From Actinocatenispora sp036503555 (lineage in GTDB: Bacteria > Actinomycetota > Actinomycetes > Mycobacteriales > Micromonosporaceae), in NCBI GenBank assembly GCA_036503555.1, contig DASXWQ010000098.1, forward strand, positions 62,001-126,000: DNA of 64,000 nt, given 5' to 3'. A program made the translations under genes and the position numbers. Under the pieces are notes generated by a model. It had not been told where the DNA came from. It ran no database searches and saw nothing but the letters and a program-made list of their open reading frames with translations. Below, piece after piece: positions 16,756-28,310 of this stretch (the stretch's first letter is position 1; each line of letters opens with the position of its first letter).

Positions 16756-17958
16756 GTGAGTAAGAACGGGCTTGCCCATCGGCTGTACCGCGGTGACGCC
16801 GGACTCAACGTCATCGGCCGCCGCAAGATCTTCTACCTGGTGACGCTGGGGATCCTGGTCATCGGCATCGCCAGCTTCGCGATCCGCGGGTTCACGCTCG
16901 GCATCGACTTCTCCGGTGGTGAGGAGTTCCAGGTCCCGAAGACGGCGTCGGTGAGCCTGGCCGACGCGAAGCAGTCGGTCGCCGCGGGCGGCGCCGAGGT
17001 GGTCACCGGCCAGTCGGTCGGCGGCAGCCACCCGACGTACCTGATCAAGACGAAGCCGCTGTCGCCGGCGCAGGCGACCGCGGTCAAGCAGCGGGTCAGC
17101 CAGGACCTCGACATCCCGCTGAACCAGATCAGCGAGTCGTCGGTCAGTGGCGCCTGGGGTGCGCAGATCACCCGGCAGGCGTTGATCGCGCTGGCGGTGT
17201 TCCTCGCCCTCGTGGTCATCTATCTGATCTTCCGGTTCGAGTGGCGGATGGCCGTCGCGGCGTTCGCGTCGGTGATCCACGACCTGTTCGTCGCGGCGGT
17301 GGTCTACTCGCTGGTCGGCTGGGAGGTCACGCCGAACACGATCATCGGCCTGCTGACGATCCTCGGGTTCTCGCTGTACGACCTGGTCGTGGTCTTCGAC
17401 AAGGTGCACGAGAACACCCGCGGGATCACCGCCAGCAGCCGCATGACGTACGGCGAGGCGACGAACCTGGCGGTCAACCAGACCCTGATGCGGTCGATCA
17501 ACACGACCGTGATCGCGCTGCTGCCGGTTGCCGGCCTGCTGTTCATCGGCGCCGGCCTGCTCGGCGCGGGCACGCTCAAGGACCTCGGTCTGGTGCTGTT
17601 CGTCGGCATGCTCTCCGGCACGTACTCGTCGGTCTTCCTGGCCGCGCCGATCCTGGTCGACCTGAAGAACCGGGACCCGCGCTACCGGGCGCACACCGCC
17701 CGGGTACTGGCGAGGCGGGCCAGCGGCGAGGCCACGACGCGCCGGCGCAGGAGCGAGGCCGCGGCGGACAGCGACAAGGCGGACGACACCGCGTCGGCGG
17801 ACAAGGACAAGGCCGACACCGACGAGGCCACCGCGGACGCCGAGCGGGTACTCGCCGGCTCGGCACCGCGTCCCGGCGCCCGCCCGACCAACCGTCCGGC
17901 GGCCCGCCGCCGCGGCGGCAAGGGTGGCGGACGTCCGGGCACGAAGCGGCGTTCCTGA
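16756..17958 (+). CDS. secF: Protein translocase subunit SecF
   Basis: A 400-residue partner of SecD. The motif LGIDFSGGEEFQV follows the first helix, and the five-helix bundle at about 135-300 includes YDLVVVFDKVHEN. The C-terminal 95 residues are a cytoplasmic tail rich in Lys, Arg and Asp. GTG 16756 follows GAAGGAGG at the end of secD, so the pair is co-translated. Confidence 0.95.
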   Translation: MSKNGLAHRLYRGDAGLNVIGRRKIFYLVTLGILVIGIASFAIRGFTLGIDFSGGEEFQVPKTASVSLADAKQSVAAGGAEVVTGQSVGGSHPTYLIKTKPLSPAQATAVKQRVSQDLDIPLNQISESSVSGAWGAQITRQALIALAVFLALVVIYLIFRFEWRMAVAAFASVIHDLFVAAVVYSLVGWEVTPNTIIGLLTILGFSLYDLVVVFDKVHENTRGITASSRMTYGEATNLAVNQTLMRSINTTVIALLPVAGLLFIGAGLLGAGTLKDLGLVLFVGMLSGTYSSVFLAAPILVDLKNRDPRYRAHTARVLARRASGEATTRRRRSEAAADSDKADDTASADKDKADTDEATADAERVLAGSAPRPGARPTNRPAARRRGGKGGGRPGTKRRS

Positions 17959-17991
17959 CCGTACGACGAGCACGAGGGTAGGTACGACCAG

Positions 17992-18609
17992 GTGACCCGG
18001 GTGGATCCGCGCGCCGCGGACGACGACCGCGACGGACAGTCCGAGCGCGGCGATGCCGCCGCGACGCCGGACGGGGACAGCGGGAAGGCGGTGGCGGCCG
18101 CGGTCGCCGAGCACGTTCTCGACGTGCCCGACTTTCCGCAGCCCGGGGTGACGTTCAAGGACCTCACCCCGCTGTTCGCGGACCCGACCGGGTTCCGGCG
18201 GGCGATCGACGCGATCGTCGCGTACCACGGCGAGGAGTGCTTCGACGTCGTCGCCGGTGTCGAGGCACGCGGGTTCGTGATCGCCGCCGCGGTGGCGTAC
18301 GCGACGGGCACCGGCGTCGTCCCGGTCCGCAAGGCGGGCAAGCTTCCCCGGCCCACCGTGTCCGCCTCGTACTCGCTGGAGTACGGGGAGGCGACGCTGG
18401 AGGTGCACGAGGACGCGTTCCACGCCGGCGAGCGGGTGTTGGTGGTGGACGACGTGCTCGCGACCGGTGGTACCGCGGAGGCCAGCCTGGAGCTGGTCGA
18501 GCGGGCCGGTGGTCGGGTCGCGGGCTTCAGCGTGCTGCTGGAGCTGGCGTTCCTCGGTGGCCGGGCGCGGCTGGCGCCGCGGCCGGTGCACGCGCTGCTG
18601 TCGGTCTGA
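17992..18609 (+). CDS. apt: Adenine phosphoribosyltransferase
   Basis: A 205-residue type I phosphoribosyltransferase that salvages adenine to AMP using PRPP. The PRPP loop VLVVDDVLATGGTA is at about 149-162, and the Apt-specific FPQPGVTFKDLTPL and VEARGFV segments are present. The first 35 residues are an acidic extension before the conserved core, so an internal start cannot be excluded. It lies between secF and rel, the usual actinobacterial order. Confidence 0.92.
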   Translation: MTRVDPRAADDDRDGQSERGDAAATPDGDSGKAVAAAVAEHVLDVPDFPQPGVTFKDLTPLFADPTGFRRAIDAIVAYHGEECFDVVAGVEARGFVIAAAVAYATGTGVVPVRKAGKLPRPTVSASYSLEYGEATLEVHEDAFHAGERVLVVDDVLATGGTAEASLELVERAGGRVAGFSVLLELAFLGGRARLAPRPVHALLSV

Positions 18610-18800
18610 GTCCGCCGGGCGGATCCGTCCGGTTGGTACCGTCGGCGTGCCGGCGCGGTACCGGGGTGACGATCGACCCGGTAGCGGGCCGGTTGTCGTG
18701 GAGCCGATGTCGTCGGGGTGACGCGGGATACGATGGGCACCCGGATCCGCCGTACGGTGGACTCACGGGTGGAAGATCCTTCGCCTGTCAGGGGTGTGCG

Positions 18801-21218
<2,418 letters not shown>

Positions 21219-21352
21219 CCCTCCGCCGCACGGTCCGATCCGCTGCCGGTACGCTGCGGTGCTCGGCTGTGCCTGCGCTGTGCGCGACGGTGCTGACGAG
21301 TGGGCGGATGCCGCTGCTGCGTGTCTTGTCGTATGCAGGTTGCACGACCGCC

Positions 21353-21358
21353 TAGTAT
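21353..21358 (+). promoter_or_regulatory. -10 box TAGTAT upstream of the 57-residue gene
   Basis: TAGTAT lies 9 nt before GTG 21368 and 39 nt before ATG 21398. It is the only promoter-like hexamer between rel and the small gene. Confidence 0.4.
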
Positions 21359-21397
21359 GGACAATCCGTGACTGGGGAGCGGATGCCGGAGGCGATC

Positions 21398-21571
21398 ATG
21401 AGTGACGACCGTGACCAGCCAGTTCCCGGCGCCGACCGGGTTCAGAGTGGGGGAGCGGAGCTGCCGAGGCGCATCCCCGTGCGTACGGGCAGTCACCGTG
21501 CGCCGGAGCCGGACGAGGTGCCCGAGGCGCACCTCACGGCGATCCTCCGGCACCTGACCACCGAACACTGA
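21398..21571 (+). CDS. Small protein of unknown function (57 residues)
   Basis: A short, polar protein without membrane segment or cysteine, ending in an amphipathic helix (EAHLTAILRHLTTEH). ATG 21398 follows GGAGG at 21388-21392, 5 nt away. GTG 21368, near the TAGTAT box, would give 67 residues. I do not recognise the family. Support for coding is an SD-preceded start, third-position G/C bias, and a strong hairpin immediately after the stop. It sits between rel and the cyclophilin gene. Confidence 0.6.
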   Translation: MSDDRDQPVPGADRVQSGGAELPRRIPVRTGSHRAPEPDEVPEAHLTAILRHLTTEH

Positions 21572-21578
21572 CCGGGAC

Positions 21579-21624
21579 ACACATCGGGCCGGTACCGCCT
21601 GGGCGGTGCCGGCCCGATCCGTGT
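21579..21624. terminator. Bidirectional terminator hairpin
   Basis: A 17-bp stem with one mismatch (21583-21599 pairing with 21602-21618), extendable by CACAC/GTGTG with a bulge. It lies between the convergent 57-residue gene and the cyclophilin gene and could end transcription from both sides. Confidence 0.75.
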
Positions 21625-21634
21625 GGTGCCGGGG

Positions 21635-22495
21635 TCAGCTCTTGCCGGCCCCGCTCGCCGACGGACTGGCGCCGGCCGCCGCGCTCACCCGGAGGCTTCC
21701 GATGGTGACCTTCTCCTTCGGCGCGCCGTCGCCCTTGCTCGCGTTGGCGCCGGTCACGCCCTTCTTCGCCACGGCCTGGACCTTGTCGAGGCCCTTGGTG
21801 ACCGTGCCGATGACGGTGTAGCTCGCGGGCAGGTCACTGTTGCCGTACACGATGAAGAACTGGCTGCTGCCGGAGCCGGGCTGCCCGGTGTTCGCGACGG
21901 CGACCGTGCCCGCCGGGTACGTGGGCTTCTTGCCGGTCGGCAGGTTCTCGTCCTTCACGGTGTACGTCGGGCCACCGGAGCCGGTGCCGGACGGGTCGCC
22001 GCACTGCAGCACCTCCAGGCCGGACGCCTTGGTGGTGAGCCGGTGGCAGGTGGTCTTGTCGAAGAACTTCTTGCCCGCCAGGTACGCGAAGCTGTTGACG
22101 TTGCACGGCGCCTTGGCGGTGTCGAGCTTGACGTCGACGTCGCCGACGTTCGTCTTGATCGTCATCGTCTGGGTGCCGGACTTCGGTACGCCGGAGTTGC
22201 TGGGCATGCCGACGTCGGTGAGCTTCTGCCCGCTCTGCGCCGTCGCCTTCGTGTAGCAGCTCGCCGCGGCGGGCGTGGCGGACGCCGAGGCCGACGCCTT
22301 CTTCTTCGTGTTGTCCTTGCCGGTGTTCGCCCAGATGAGGGCGCCGGTGCCGCCTCCGACGACGAGGACGGCGGCGACGATCCCGATGATCGCCAGGGTC
22401 TGCCGGCGCTTGCGCGCGGTCGCGGCGCGGCGGGCCATCTGCCGCTCCAGTTTCGCGCGGGCCAGTGCGCGCTGGCGGTTCCTGCTGGAAGCCAC
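21635..22495 (-). CDS. Membrane-anchored peptidyl-prolyl cis-trans isomerase (cyclophilin type)
   Basis: A 286-residue protein: a basic cytoplasmic N-terminus, one transmembrane helix at about 33-55, a Lys/Ser/Ala linker, then a cyclophilin domain (about 108-272) with HRL at 151-153, GSGSSQFFI and YTVIGTVTKGLD. It would catalyse proline isomerisation outside the membrane and help secreted proteins fold. GTG 22495 is chosen because the conserved basic MASSRNRQ start follows a GGGGAGGGGAG sequence. A short Ser/Ala-rich tail ends it. Confidence 0.9.
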   Translation of the reverse strand: MASSRNRQRALARAKLERQMARRAATARKRRQTLAIIGIVAAVLVVGGGTGALIWANTGKDNTKKKASASASATPAAASCYTKATAQSGQKLTDVGMPSNSGVPKSGTQTMTIKTNVGDVDVKLDTAKAPCNVNSFAYLAGKKFFDKTTCHRLTTKASGLEVLQCGDPSGTGSGGPTYTVKDENLPTGKKPTYPAGTVAVANTGQPGSGSSQFFIVYGNSDLPASYTVIGTVTKGLDKVQAVAKKGVTGANASKGDGAPKEKVTIGSLRVSAAAGASPSASGAGKS

Positions 22496-22794
22496 CGTGT
22501 GCTCCCCTCCCCGGGTGTCGATGTGCAAGGACGTCATCTCGGCGACACGCGGACAAACGGGTCGGTGTGCCGGCGGGTTCGGGCGCAAACGGCACCCGGC
22601 CCAGCGTCAAAGGTTAACCAACTGTGATCGGCCGCCGCGCGGGCCCGGGCGGAACAAATGCATAACGGTCGCCTGTGAACCCTCCGGTACACACTCCTGG
22701 CGGTCGGTGGCGGAACGTACGCCGGTAGGCTTGGACACCGGATCCGCCGCGTCGCCGCGCTCGCGGCCGGCGGTCGCGCCGCAGGAAGGACGCC

Positions 22795-23532
22795 ATGCTC
22801 GTCGCCGGGTTCCCCGCCACCGTGTTCGGCACGAACTGCTATGTCGTGGCGCCCGACACCGGCGAGGAGTGCGTCGTCGTCGACCCGGGCATCGGCGTCG
22901 CCGACCGGCTCGCGGAGATCGTCGCCGAGTACCGGCTGCGACCCGTCGCCGTGCTGCTCACGCACGGACACATCGACCACACGTACTCGGTGGTGCCGGT
23001 GTGCGGGGCGCGGGGCATCCCGGCGTACGTGCATTCGGACGACCGGAAGATGCTGGCCGACCCGGCGGACGGGCTGTCACCGGAGCTCGCCGCCGCCCTG
23101 CGGCAGCTGCCCGGCGGTCTGGTGCCGACCGAGCCGGACGACGTGGTCGAGCTGACCGACGGGGCGAGCGTGGCGCTGGCCGGGCTGGAGTTCGCGGTCG
23201 ACCATGCGCCCGGCCATACCGGGGGGTCGGTGATGTTCCGTCTCCCGGGCGGGGTGCGGCGCGCGGGCGCCGAGCTGCCGCCGGAGCGGACGGAGCTGGT
23301 CGAGGCCAGCGAGGTCTGCTTCACCGGGGACGTGCTCTTCGCCGGCTCCGTCGGACGCGTCGACCTGCCGGGCGGCAGCGCCGAGCAGATGGCCGACAGC
23401 CTGCGCCGGCGGGTGCTCCCGCTGGCCGACGGCGTCGCCGTCCTGCCCGGCCACGGCCCGCACACCACGATCGGCCGCGAGCGTCGCACCAACCCGTACC
23501 TGCTGGATCCGGGCGTGCTCGCCGGCCACTGA
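22795..23532 (+). CDS. Metallo-beta-lactamase-fold hydrolase (glyoxalase II-like)
   Basis: A 245-residue enzyme with the full two-metal set: H57, H59, D61, H62 (THGHIDHT), H141 (GHTGGS), D179 (FTGDVLF) and H220 (PGHG). This arrangement is typical of glyoxalase II-like hydrolases, which cleave S-lactoylglutathione-type thioesters; the substrate in a mycothiol organism is unknown. ATG 22795 follows GGAAGG. A TAGGCT box (22726-22731) could be its -10. It precedes hisS, as in mycobacteria. Confidence 0.88.
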   Translation: MLVAGFPATVFGTNCYVVAPDTGEECVVVDPGIGVADRLAEIVAEYRLRPVAVLLTHGHIDHTYSVVPVCGARGIPAYVHSDDRKMLADPADGLSPELAAALRQLPGGLVPTEPDDVVELTDGASVALAGLEFAVDHAPGHTGGSVMFRLPGGVRRAGAELPPERTELVEASEVCFTGDVLFAGSVGRVDLPGGSAEQMADSLRRRVLPLADGVAVLPGHGPHTTIGRERRTNPYLLDPGVLAGH

Positions 23533-23604
23533 TCTTTTCCGAGAAACGACCGTTTCCGGCGTGCCGCGCCAGCCGCGGCCGCCGTGCCATGCCGAGAGGT
23601 TTCC

Positions 23605-24930
23605 ATGAGCAAGCCGACCCCGCTGAGCGGGTTCCCGGAGTGGCTGCCCGCCGGGCAGATCGTCGAGCGCCAGGTCGTCGAGGCCCTGCGCCGGACGTTC
23701 GAGCTGTACGGGTTCGCCCCGCTGACCACCCGCGCCGTCGAGCCGTTGGACCAGTTGCTGCGCAAGGGCGAGACCTCGAAGGAGGTGTACGTGCTGCGCC
23801 GGCTGCAGGCCGACGCCGACGACTCGTCCGACTCGGGCCTGGGCCTGCACTTCGACCTCACCGTCCCGTTCGCCCGGTACGTACTGGAGAACGCGGGCAA
23901 GCTGCAGTTCCCGTTCCGGCGGTACCAGATCCAGCCGTGCTGGCGGGGTGAGCGGCCGCAGGAGGGCCGCTACCGGGAGTTCCTGCAGGCGGACATCGAC
24001 ATCGTGGACCGGGACACACTGCCGGCGCACTACGAGGTGGAGCTGCCGCTGGTGATCGCGGACGCGCTGCGCGAGCTGCCGCTGCCGCCGGTGACCATGC
24101 ACGTCAACAACCGGAAGCTGTGCCAGGGCTTCTACACCGGGTTGGGGCTGTCCGACCCGATGGAGGCCATCCGGATCGTCGACAAGATCGACAAGATCGG
24201 TCCAGCGGCCGTCGCGGAGCAGCTGACCACGGCGTTGGGGGCGAGCGACGAGCAGGCGAAGGCGTGCCTGGCGCTGGCGGAGATCAACACCACGGACGCC
24301 TCGTTCGCGGACCGGGTCGCGGCGCTCGGCGTCTCCGACCGGCTGCTCGACACCGGGATCGAGGAGCTGGTCGCGGTCGTCGAGGCCGCGGCGGAGCACG
24401 CGCCGGGCCTGCTCGTCGCCGACCTGAAGATCGCCCGCGGGCTCGACTACTACACCGGCACCGTGTACGAGACGTTCCTGGCCGGCAGCGAGTCGCTCGG
24501 CTCGATCTGTTCCGGCGGCAGGTACGACAACCTCGCCAGCTCCGGCGACGAGTCGTACCCGGGGGTCGGGCTGTCGATCGGCGTGTCGCGGATCCTGGGC
24601 CGGCTGCTGGGGCAGGGCGAGCTGACCGCCACGCGTACGGTGCCGACGTGCGTGCTGGTCGCGCTGCCGAACGACGAGGCCCGCGCCGACTGCGACCGGC
24701 TGGCGATGGTGCTGCGGCGGCGCGGCATCGCGACCGAGGTGGCGCCGGCGGCGCAGAAGTACGGCAAGCAGATCCGGTTCGCGCAGCGGCGCGGCATCCC
24801 GTTCGTCGCGTTCCCGGGCGAGGAGGGTGTGGAGGTACGGGACATCCGGTCCGGCGAGCAGGGTGCGGTGGACCCGGCCAGCTGGCAGCCGCCGGCCGAG
24901 GACCTGTACCCGCGGATCGTCGCCGGCTGA
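23605..24930 (+). CDS. hisS: Histidyl-tRNA synthetase
   Basis: A 441-residue class II aminoacyl-tRNA synthetase. The histidine-binding segments are visible: LHFDLTVPFARY (motif 2 approach), RYQIQPCWRGERPQEGRYREFLQADID, and LKIARGLDYYTGTVYE, the HisA signature. The C-terminal anticodon-binding domain is at about 340-441. ATG 23605 follows GAGAGG, 5 nt away. It is co-oriented with aspS, 49 bp downstream. Confidence 0.95.
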   Translation: MSKPTPLSGFPEWLPAGQIVERQVVEALRRTFELYGFAPLTTRAVEPLDQLLRKGETSKEVYVLRRLQADADDSSDSGLGLHFDLTVPFARYVLENAGKLQFPFRRYQIQPCWRGERPQEGRYREFLQADIDIVDRDTLPAHYEVELPLVIADALRELPLPPVTMHVNNRKLCQGFYTGLGLSDPMEAIRIVDKIDKIGPAAVAEQLTTALGASDEQAKACLALAEINTTDASFADRVAALGVSDRLLDTGIEELVAVVEAAAEHAPGLLVADLKIARGLDYYTGTVYETFLAGSESLGSICSGGRYDNLASSGDESYPGVGLSIGVSRILGRLLGQGELTATRTVPTCVLVALPNDEARADCDRLAMVLRRRGIATEVAPAAQKYGKQIRFAQRRGIPFVAFPGEEGVEVRDIRSGEQGAVDPASWQPPAEDLYPRIVAG

Positions 24931-24979
24931 CGGCTGGAAGAATTCGGGACCAGAGACACGATCGGTAAGGAGACAGCTC

Positions 24980-26794
24980 GTGATCCGCACTGACGCGGCA
25001 GGCACGCTGCGCGCCGAGCACATCGGACACCAGGTCACGCTGGCCGGCTGGGTGGCGCGCCGCCGGGACCACGGTGGCGTCATCTTCGTGGACCTGCGGG
25101 ACGCGTCGGGCGTGGTCCAGGTCGTGTTCCGGGGCGGCAGCGCCGACGCCGACACCGCGGCGGCCGCCGCGCACGTGCTCCGCAGCGAGTACTGCGTACG
25201 GATCGTCGGCACCGTCGAGCGCCGGCCCGCCGGCAACGAGAACCCGGACCTGCCCACCGGCGAGGTGGAGCTGACCGTCACGGAGCTGACGGTGCTGAGC
25301 GAGTCGGCGCCGCTGCCGTTCCCGATCGACGAGCACGTCGGGGTCGGCGAGGAGGCCCGGCTCAAGTACCGCTACCTGGACCTGCGGCGGAGCGGCCCGG
25401 CGGCGGCGCTGCGGCTGCGCAGCAACGCGAACCGGATCGCCCGGGGTGTGCTCGACGAGCGCGACTTCGTGGAGATCGAGACGCCGACGCTGACCCGGTC
25501 GACGCCGGAGGGCGCCCGCGACTTCCTGGTCCCGGTCCGCCTCCAGCCCGGCAGCTGGTACGCGTTGCCCCAGTCGCCGCAGCTGTTCAAGCAGCTGCTG
25601 ATGGTGGCCGGGATGGAGCGCTACTACCAGATCGCCCGGTGCTACCGGGACGAGGACTTCCGGGCCGACCGGCAGCCGGAGTTCACCCAGCTCGACATCG
25701 AGATGTCGTTCGTGACGCAGGACGACGTGATCGACGTCGGCGAGGCGATCACGGCGGCGCTGTGGAAGGAGCTGGCCGGGGTCGAGATCCCGCGCCCGAT
25801 CCCGCGCATCACCTGGCACGACGCCATGGACCGGTACGGCTCGGACAAGCCCGACCTGCGCTACGACCTGCAGCTCACCGAGCTGACCGACTACCTGCGC
25901 GGCACCGAGTTCCGGGTGTTCTCGGGCGCCATCGCCGCCGGCGGGTACGTCGGCGCCGTGGTGATGCCGGGCGGCGCGAGCCAGTCCCGCAAGGAGCTGG
26001 ACGGTTGGCAGGACTGGGCGAAGGCGCGCGGTGCCCGCGGCCTGGCGTACGTCGTGTTCGACGGGGAGTCGGGCGCGCCGAAGGGCCCGGTGGCGAAGAA
26101 CCTGTCGGAGGAGCACCTGGCCGGGCTGGCCGACGCGGTCGGCGCGAAGCCGGGCGACGCGGTGTTCTTCGCGGCGGGGGAGCGGATCGGCGCGCAGGAG
26201 CTGCTGGGCGCGGCGCGGCAGGAGGTGGCGCGGCGTACCGGGCTGGTCGACGAGGACGCCTGGGCGTTCTGCTGGGTGACCGACGCGCCGATGTTCCTGC
26301 CGGTCGAGTCGACCGACGACGTGGCCGTCGGGTCGGGGTCGTGGACGGCGGTGCACCACCCGTTCACGTCGCCGACCGGTGAGTGGCTCGACTCGTTCGA
26401 GCAGGACCCGGGCCGGGCGCTGGCGTACGCGTACGACATCGTCTGCAACGGCAACGAGATCGGCGGCGGCTCGATCCGTATCCACCAGGGCGAGGTGCAG
26501 CGGCGGGTGTTCGACCTGCTGGGCATCACGCCGGACGACGCGGCGGAGAAGTTCGGCTTCCTGCTGGAGGCGTTCAAGTACGGCCCGCCGCCGCACGGCG
26601 GCATCGCGTTCGGCTGGGACCGGGTGTGCATGCTGCTGGCCGGCGCGGACAGCATCCGGGACGTGATCGCGTTCCCGAAGTCGGGTGGCGGGTTCGATCC
26701 GCTGACCGGCGCGCCGACACCGATCACGCCGCAGCAGCGGCGGGAGGCGGGCGTCGACGCGAAGCCGAAGCCGAAGACCGACCCGGCTCCGTAG
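24980..26794 (+). CDS. aspS: Aspartyl-tRNA synthetase, probably non-discriminating
   Basis: A 604-residue bacterial-type class II synthetase. It has an OB-fold anticodon domain, motif 2 (RCYRDEDFRADRQPEFTQLDIEMS), a GAD insertion and the C-terminal FGWDR motif. H31 in RRRDHGGVIF is the residue reported in AspRS enzymes that also charge tRNA-Asn, for later amidation by GatCAB; this is inference from one position. GTG 24980 is fixed by AAGGAG at 24967-24972. Confidence 0.95.
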   Translation: MIRTDAAGTLRAEHIGHQVTLAGWVARRRDHGGVIFVDLRDASGVVQVVFRGGSADADTAAAAAHVLRSEYCVRIVGTVERRPAGNENPDLPTGEVELTVTELTVLSESAPLPFPIDEHVGVGEEARLKYRYLDLRRSGPAAALRLRSNANRIARGVLDERDFVEIETPTLTRSTPEGARDFLVPVRLQPGSWYALPQSPQLFKQLLMVAGMERYYQIARCYRDEDFRADRQPEFTQLDIEMSFVTQDDVIDVGEAITAALWKELAGVEIPRPIPRITWHDAMDRYGSDKPDLRYDLQLTELTDYLRGTEFRVFSGAIAAGGYVGAVVMPGGASQSRKELDGWQDWAKARGARGLAYVVFDGESGAPKGPVAKNLSEEHLAGLADAVGAKPGDAVFFAAGERIGAQELLGAARQEVARRTGLVDEDAWAFCWVTDAPMFLPVESTDDVAVGSGSWTAVHHPFTSPTGEWLDSFEQDPGRALAYAYDIVCNGNEIGGGSIRIHQGEVQRRVFDLLGITPDDAAEKFGFLLEAFKYGPPPHGGIAFGWDRVCMLLAGADSIRDVIAFPKSGGGFDPLTGAPTPITPQQRREAGVDAKPKPKTDPAP

Positions 26795-26831
26795 CCGCGT
26801 CCCGGCCGGCCCGGCACCGACGGACCGGCCG

Positions 26832-26837
26832 TAGGAT
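26832..26837 (+). promoter_or_regulatory. -10 box TAGGAT, leaderless-type spacing
   Basis: TAGGAT ends 8 nt before ATG 26846, and there is no ribosome-binding sequence. It separates this gene from aspS transcription. Confidence 0.5.
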
Positions 26838-26845
26838 CCGCTGCC

Positions 26846-27673
26846 ATGACGCGCACGATGCTCATCACCGGCGCCAGCGGGCACCTCGGTCGCCGCGTGG
26901 CCCGGCGTGCGGTCGCGGCCGGCTGGACCGTCACCGGCACGTACCACAGTGGACGGTCCGATGTGGACGGTGTGCGCTGGCGCCGGCTCGACCTGCGGGA
27001 CCGTACGGCGGCCGACGCGCTCGTCGACGAGCTTCGGCCGGACGCGGTGGTGCACACCGCGACGGTGCCGGACGGCAACGACTGGGCGGTGATCGCCGAC
27101 GGTACGGCCGCGGTGGCGGTGGCGTCGGCCCGGGTCGGCGCCCGACTGGTGCACGTGTCGAGCGACGCGGTGCTGTCGGGCCGGTGCCCGCCGTACGACG
27201 AGGCGGCGCAGCCGGACCCGGCCAGCCGGTACGGTGCGGCGAAGGCGGCCGGCGAGACCGCGGTGCGGGCCGTGGCGCGGGGTGCGGCGATCGTCCGGGT
27301 GTCGCTGATCCTCGGCGACGGGGACAGCAAGCACGAGAGGCTGGTGCGCGCGCTGCACGACGGTGCGCCGGGTGCGCTGTTCACCGACCTGTACCGGATG
27401 CCGTCGCACGCCGACGATCTCGCCGCCGCCCTGGTGGAGCTGGCGGACGGGGACCACGCCGGCGTGCTGAACGTCGCGGGCCCGGACCGGGTGACGTACG
27501 CGGAGCTGGGTCGGCTGGTTGCGGCGCGGGACGGGCTGGACCCGGCGCGGATCCCGACGGTCCGGGCCGCGGAGCGCGGCGTACGGCTGGCGGTCGATCC
27601 GCGGCTGGACACGACGCTCGCCGGGTCGGTGCTGACGACCCGGCTGCGCGGCGTGCGGGAGTTTCTGGCCTGA
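26846..27673 (+). CDS. NAD(P)-dependent sugar-nucleotide reductase-like protein (RmlD/SDR family)
   Basis: A 275-residue extended short-chain dehydrogenase. TGASGHLG at 8-15 binds the cofactor, S105/S106 and Y129-x3-K133 (SRYGAAK) form the catalytic set, and ADDLAAALVELA is typical of RmlD-like reductases. Family members reduce dTDP-4-dehydrorhamnose or related NDP-sugars. No other deoxysugar gene is nearby, so the substrate is unknown. It is the first gene of the accessory segment after aspS. Confidence 0.8.
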   Translation: MTRTMLITGASGHLGRRVARRAVAAGWTVTGTYHSGRSDVDGVRWRRLDLRDRTAADALVDELRPDAVVHTATVPDGNDWAVIADGTAAVAVASARVGARLVHVSSDAVLSGRCPPYDEAAQPDPASRYGAAKAAGETAVRAVARGAAIVRVSLILGDGDSKHERLVRALHDGAPGALFTDLYRMPSHADDLAAALVELADGDHAGVLNVAGPDRVTYAELGRLVAARDGLDPARIPTVRAAERGVRLAVDPRLDTTLAGSVLTTRLRGVREFLA

Positions 27674-27677
27674 CGGG

Positions 27678-28229
27678 TCAGCGGACGGGCGGCAGGCCGC
27701 GCTGGCGGGTGAGGCTGGCCGCGGCGGTGCCGCGGACGATCGCGGTGATGGCGATCCCGCCGATGAGGTTGATGACCGCGGTCGGCATCACGGTCAGCCA
27801 GCCGCCCTCGCGCTGGTGCACGCCGAGCGGGATGAGCACCAGGATCGCCGTGCACAGCGCGCCGATCCAACCGAAGTAGAACAGCGGCCGCGGCGTGCCG
27901 ACGAGCAGCAGGTGCATCACGGCCGTGGCCAGCAGCGAGGCCACGACCCCGGCGAACGCGTACCCGATCATCGACGGGTTGAAAGGGTCGCCGTTGGGCT
28001 TGACGCCGAGGATGGTCTGGCCGAGCACGTTGCCGACGATGAGGAAGCCGACGACGGCCAGCAGCGCCGCGATGAGCGCCGTGACCACGCCACCGGTCCA
28101 CAGCCGGACCGGGTTGAAGATGGGCTCGCGGCGCGGCGCCGGGGCGCTGGGCCGCTCGGCGATGCGGGTCTCGTCGACGTCCGGCTCCGGCCGGTGCGGG
28201 TCCGGGGACGCCGAGCCGTACCAGGTCAC
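27678..28229 (-). CDS. Four-helix membrane protein of unknown function
   Basis: A 183-residue protein: about 50 polar, Pro/Arg-rich residues, then four hydrophobic helices (about 52-75, 92-113, 117-140 and 148-172). It resembles actinobacterial DUF6069-type proteins, but I am not certain of the family. GTG 28229 is set by GGAGG 5 nt upstream on this strand. It follows the sulfotransferase on the same strand (81-bp gap) and is convergent with the reductase. Confidence 0.75.
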   Translation of the reverse strand: MTWYGSASPDPHRPEPDVDETRIAERPSAPAPRREPIFNPVRLWTGGVVTALIAALLAVVGFLIVGNVLGQTILGVKPNGDPFNPSMIGYAFAGVVASLLATAVMHLLLVGTPRPLFYFGWIGALCTAILVLIPLGVHQREGGWLTVMPTAVINLIGGIAITAIVRGTAAASLTRQRGLPPVR

Positions 28230-28310
28230 AGCCACCTCCGCGGCGAGGAACGGGTGTCTGGACCCATCATCGATCATCGGGAGCGGAAGTGCACCCCGGT
28301 GACGCCACGG

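Noticed and set aside
18610..18800. In-frame upstream extension of rel from GTG 18666
   Set aside because: The added residues are unconserved-looking Gly/Arg/Cys sequence; TTG 18801 has a better ribosome-binding site.
22611..22618. GGTTAACC palindrome between the cyclophilin and hydrolase genes
   Set aside because: Eight-base palindromes occur by chance, and no -10 or repeated copy supports an operator.
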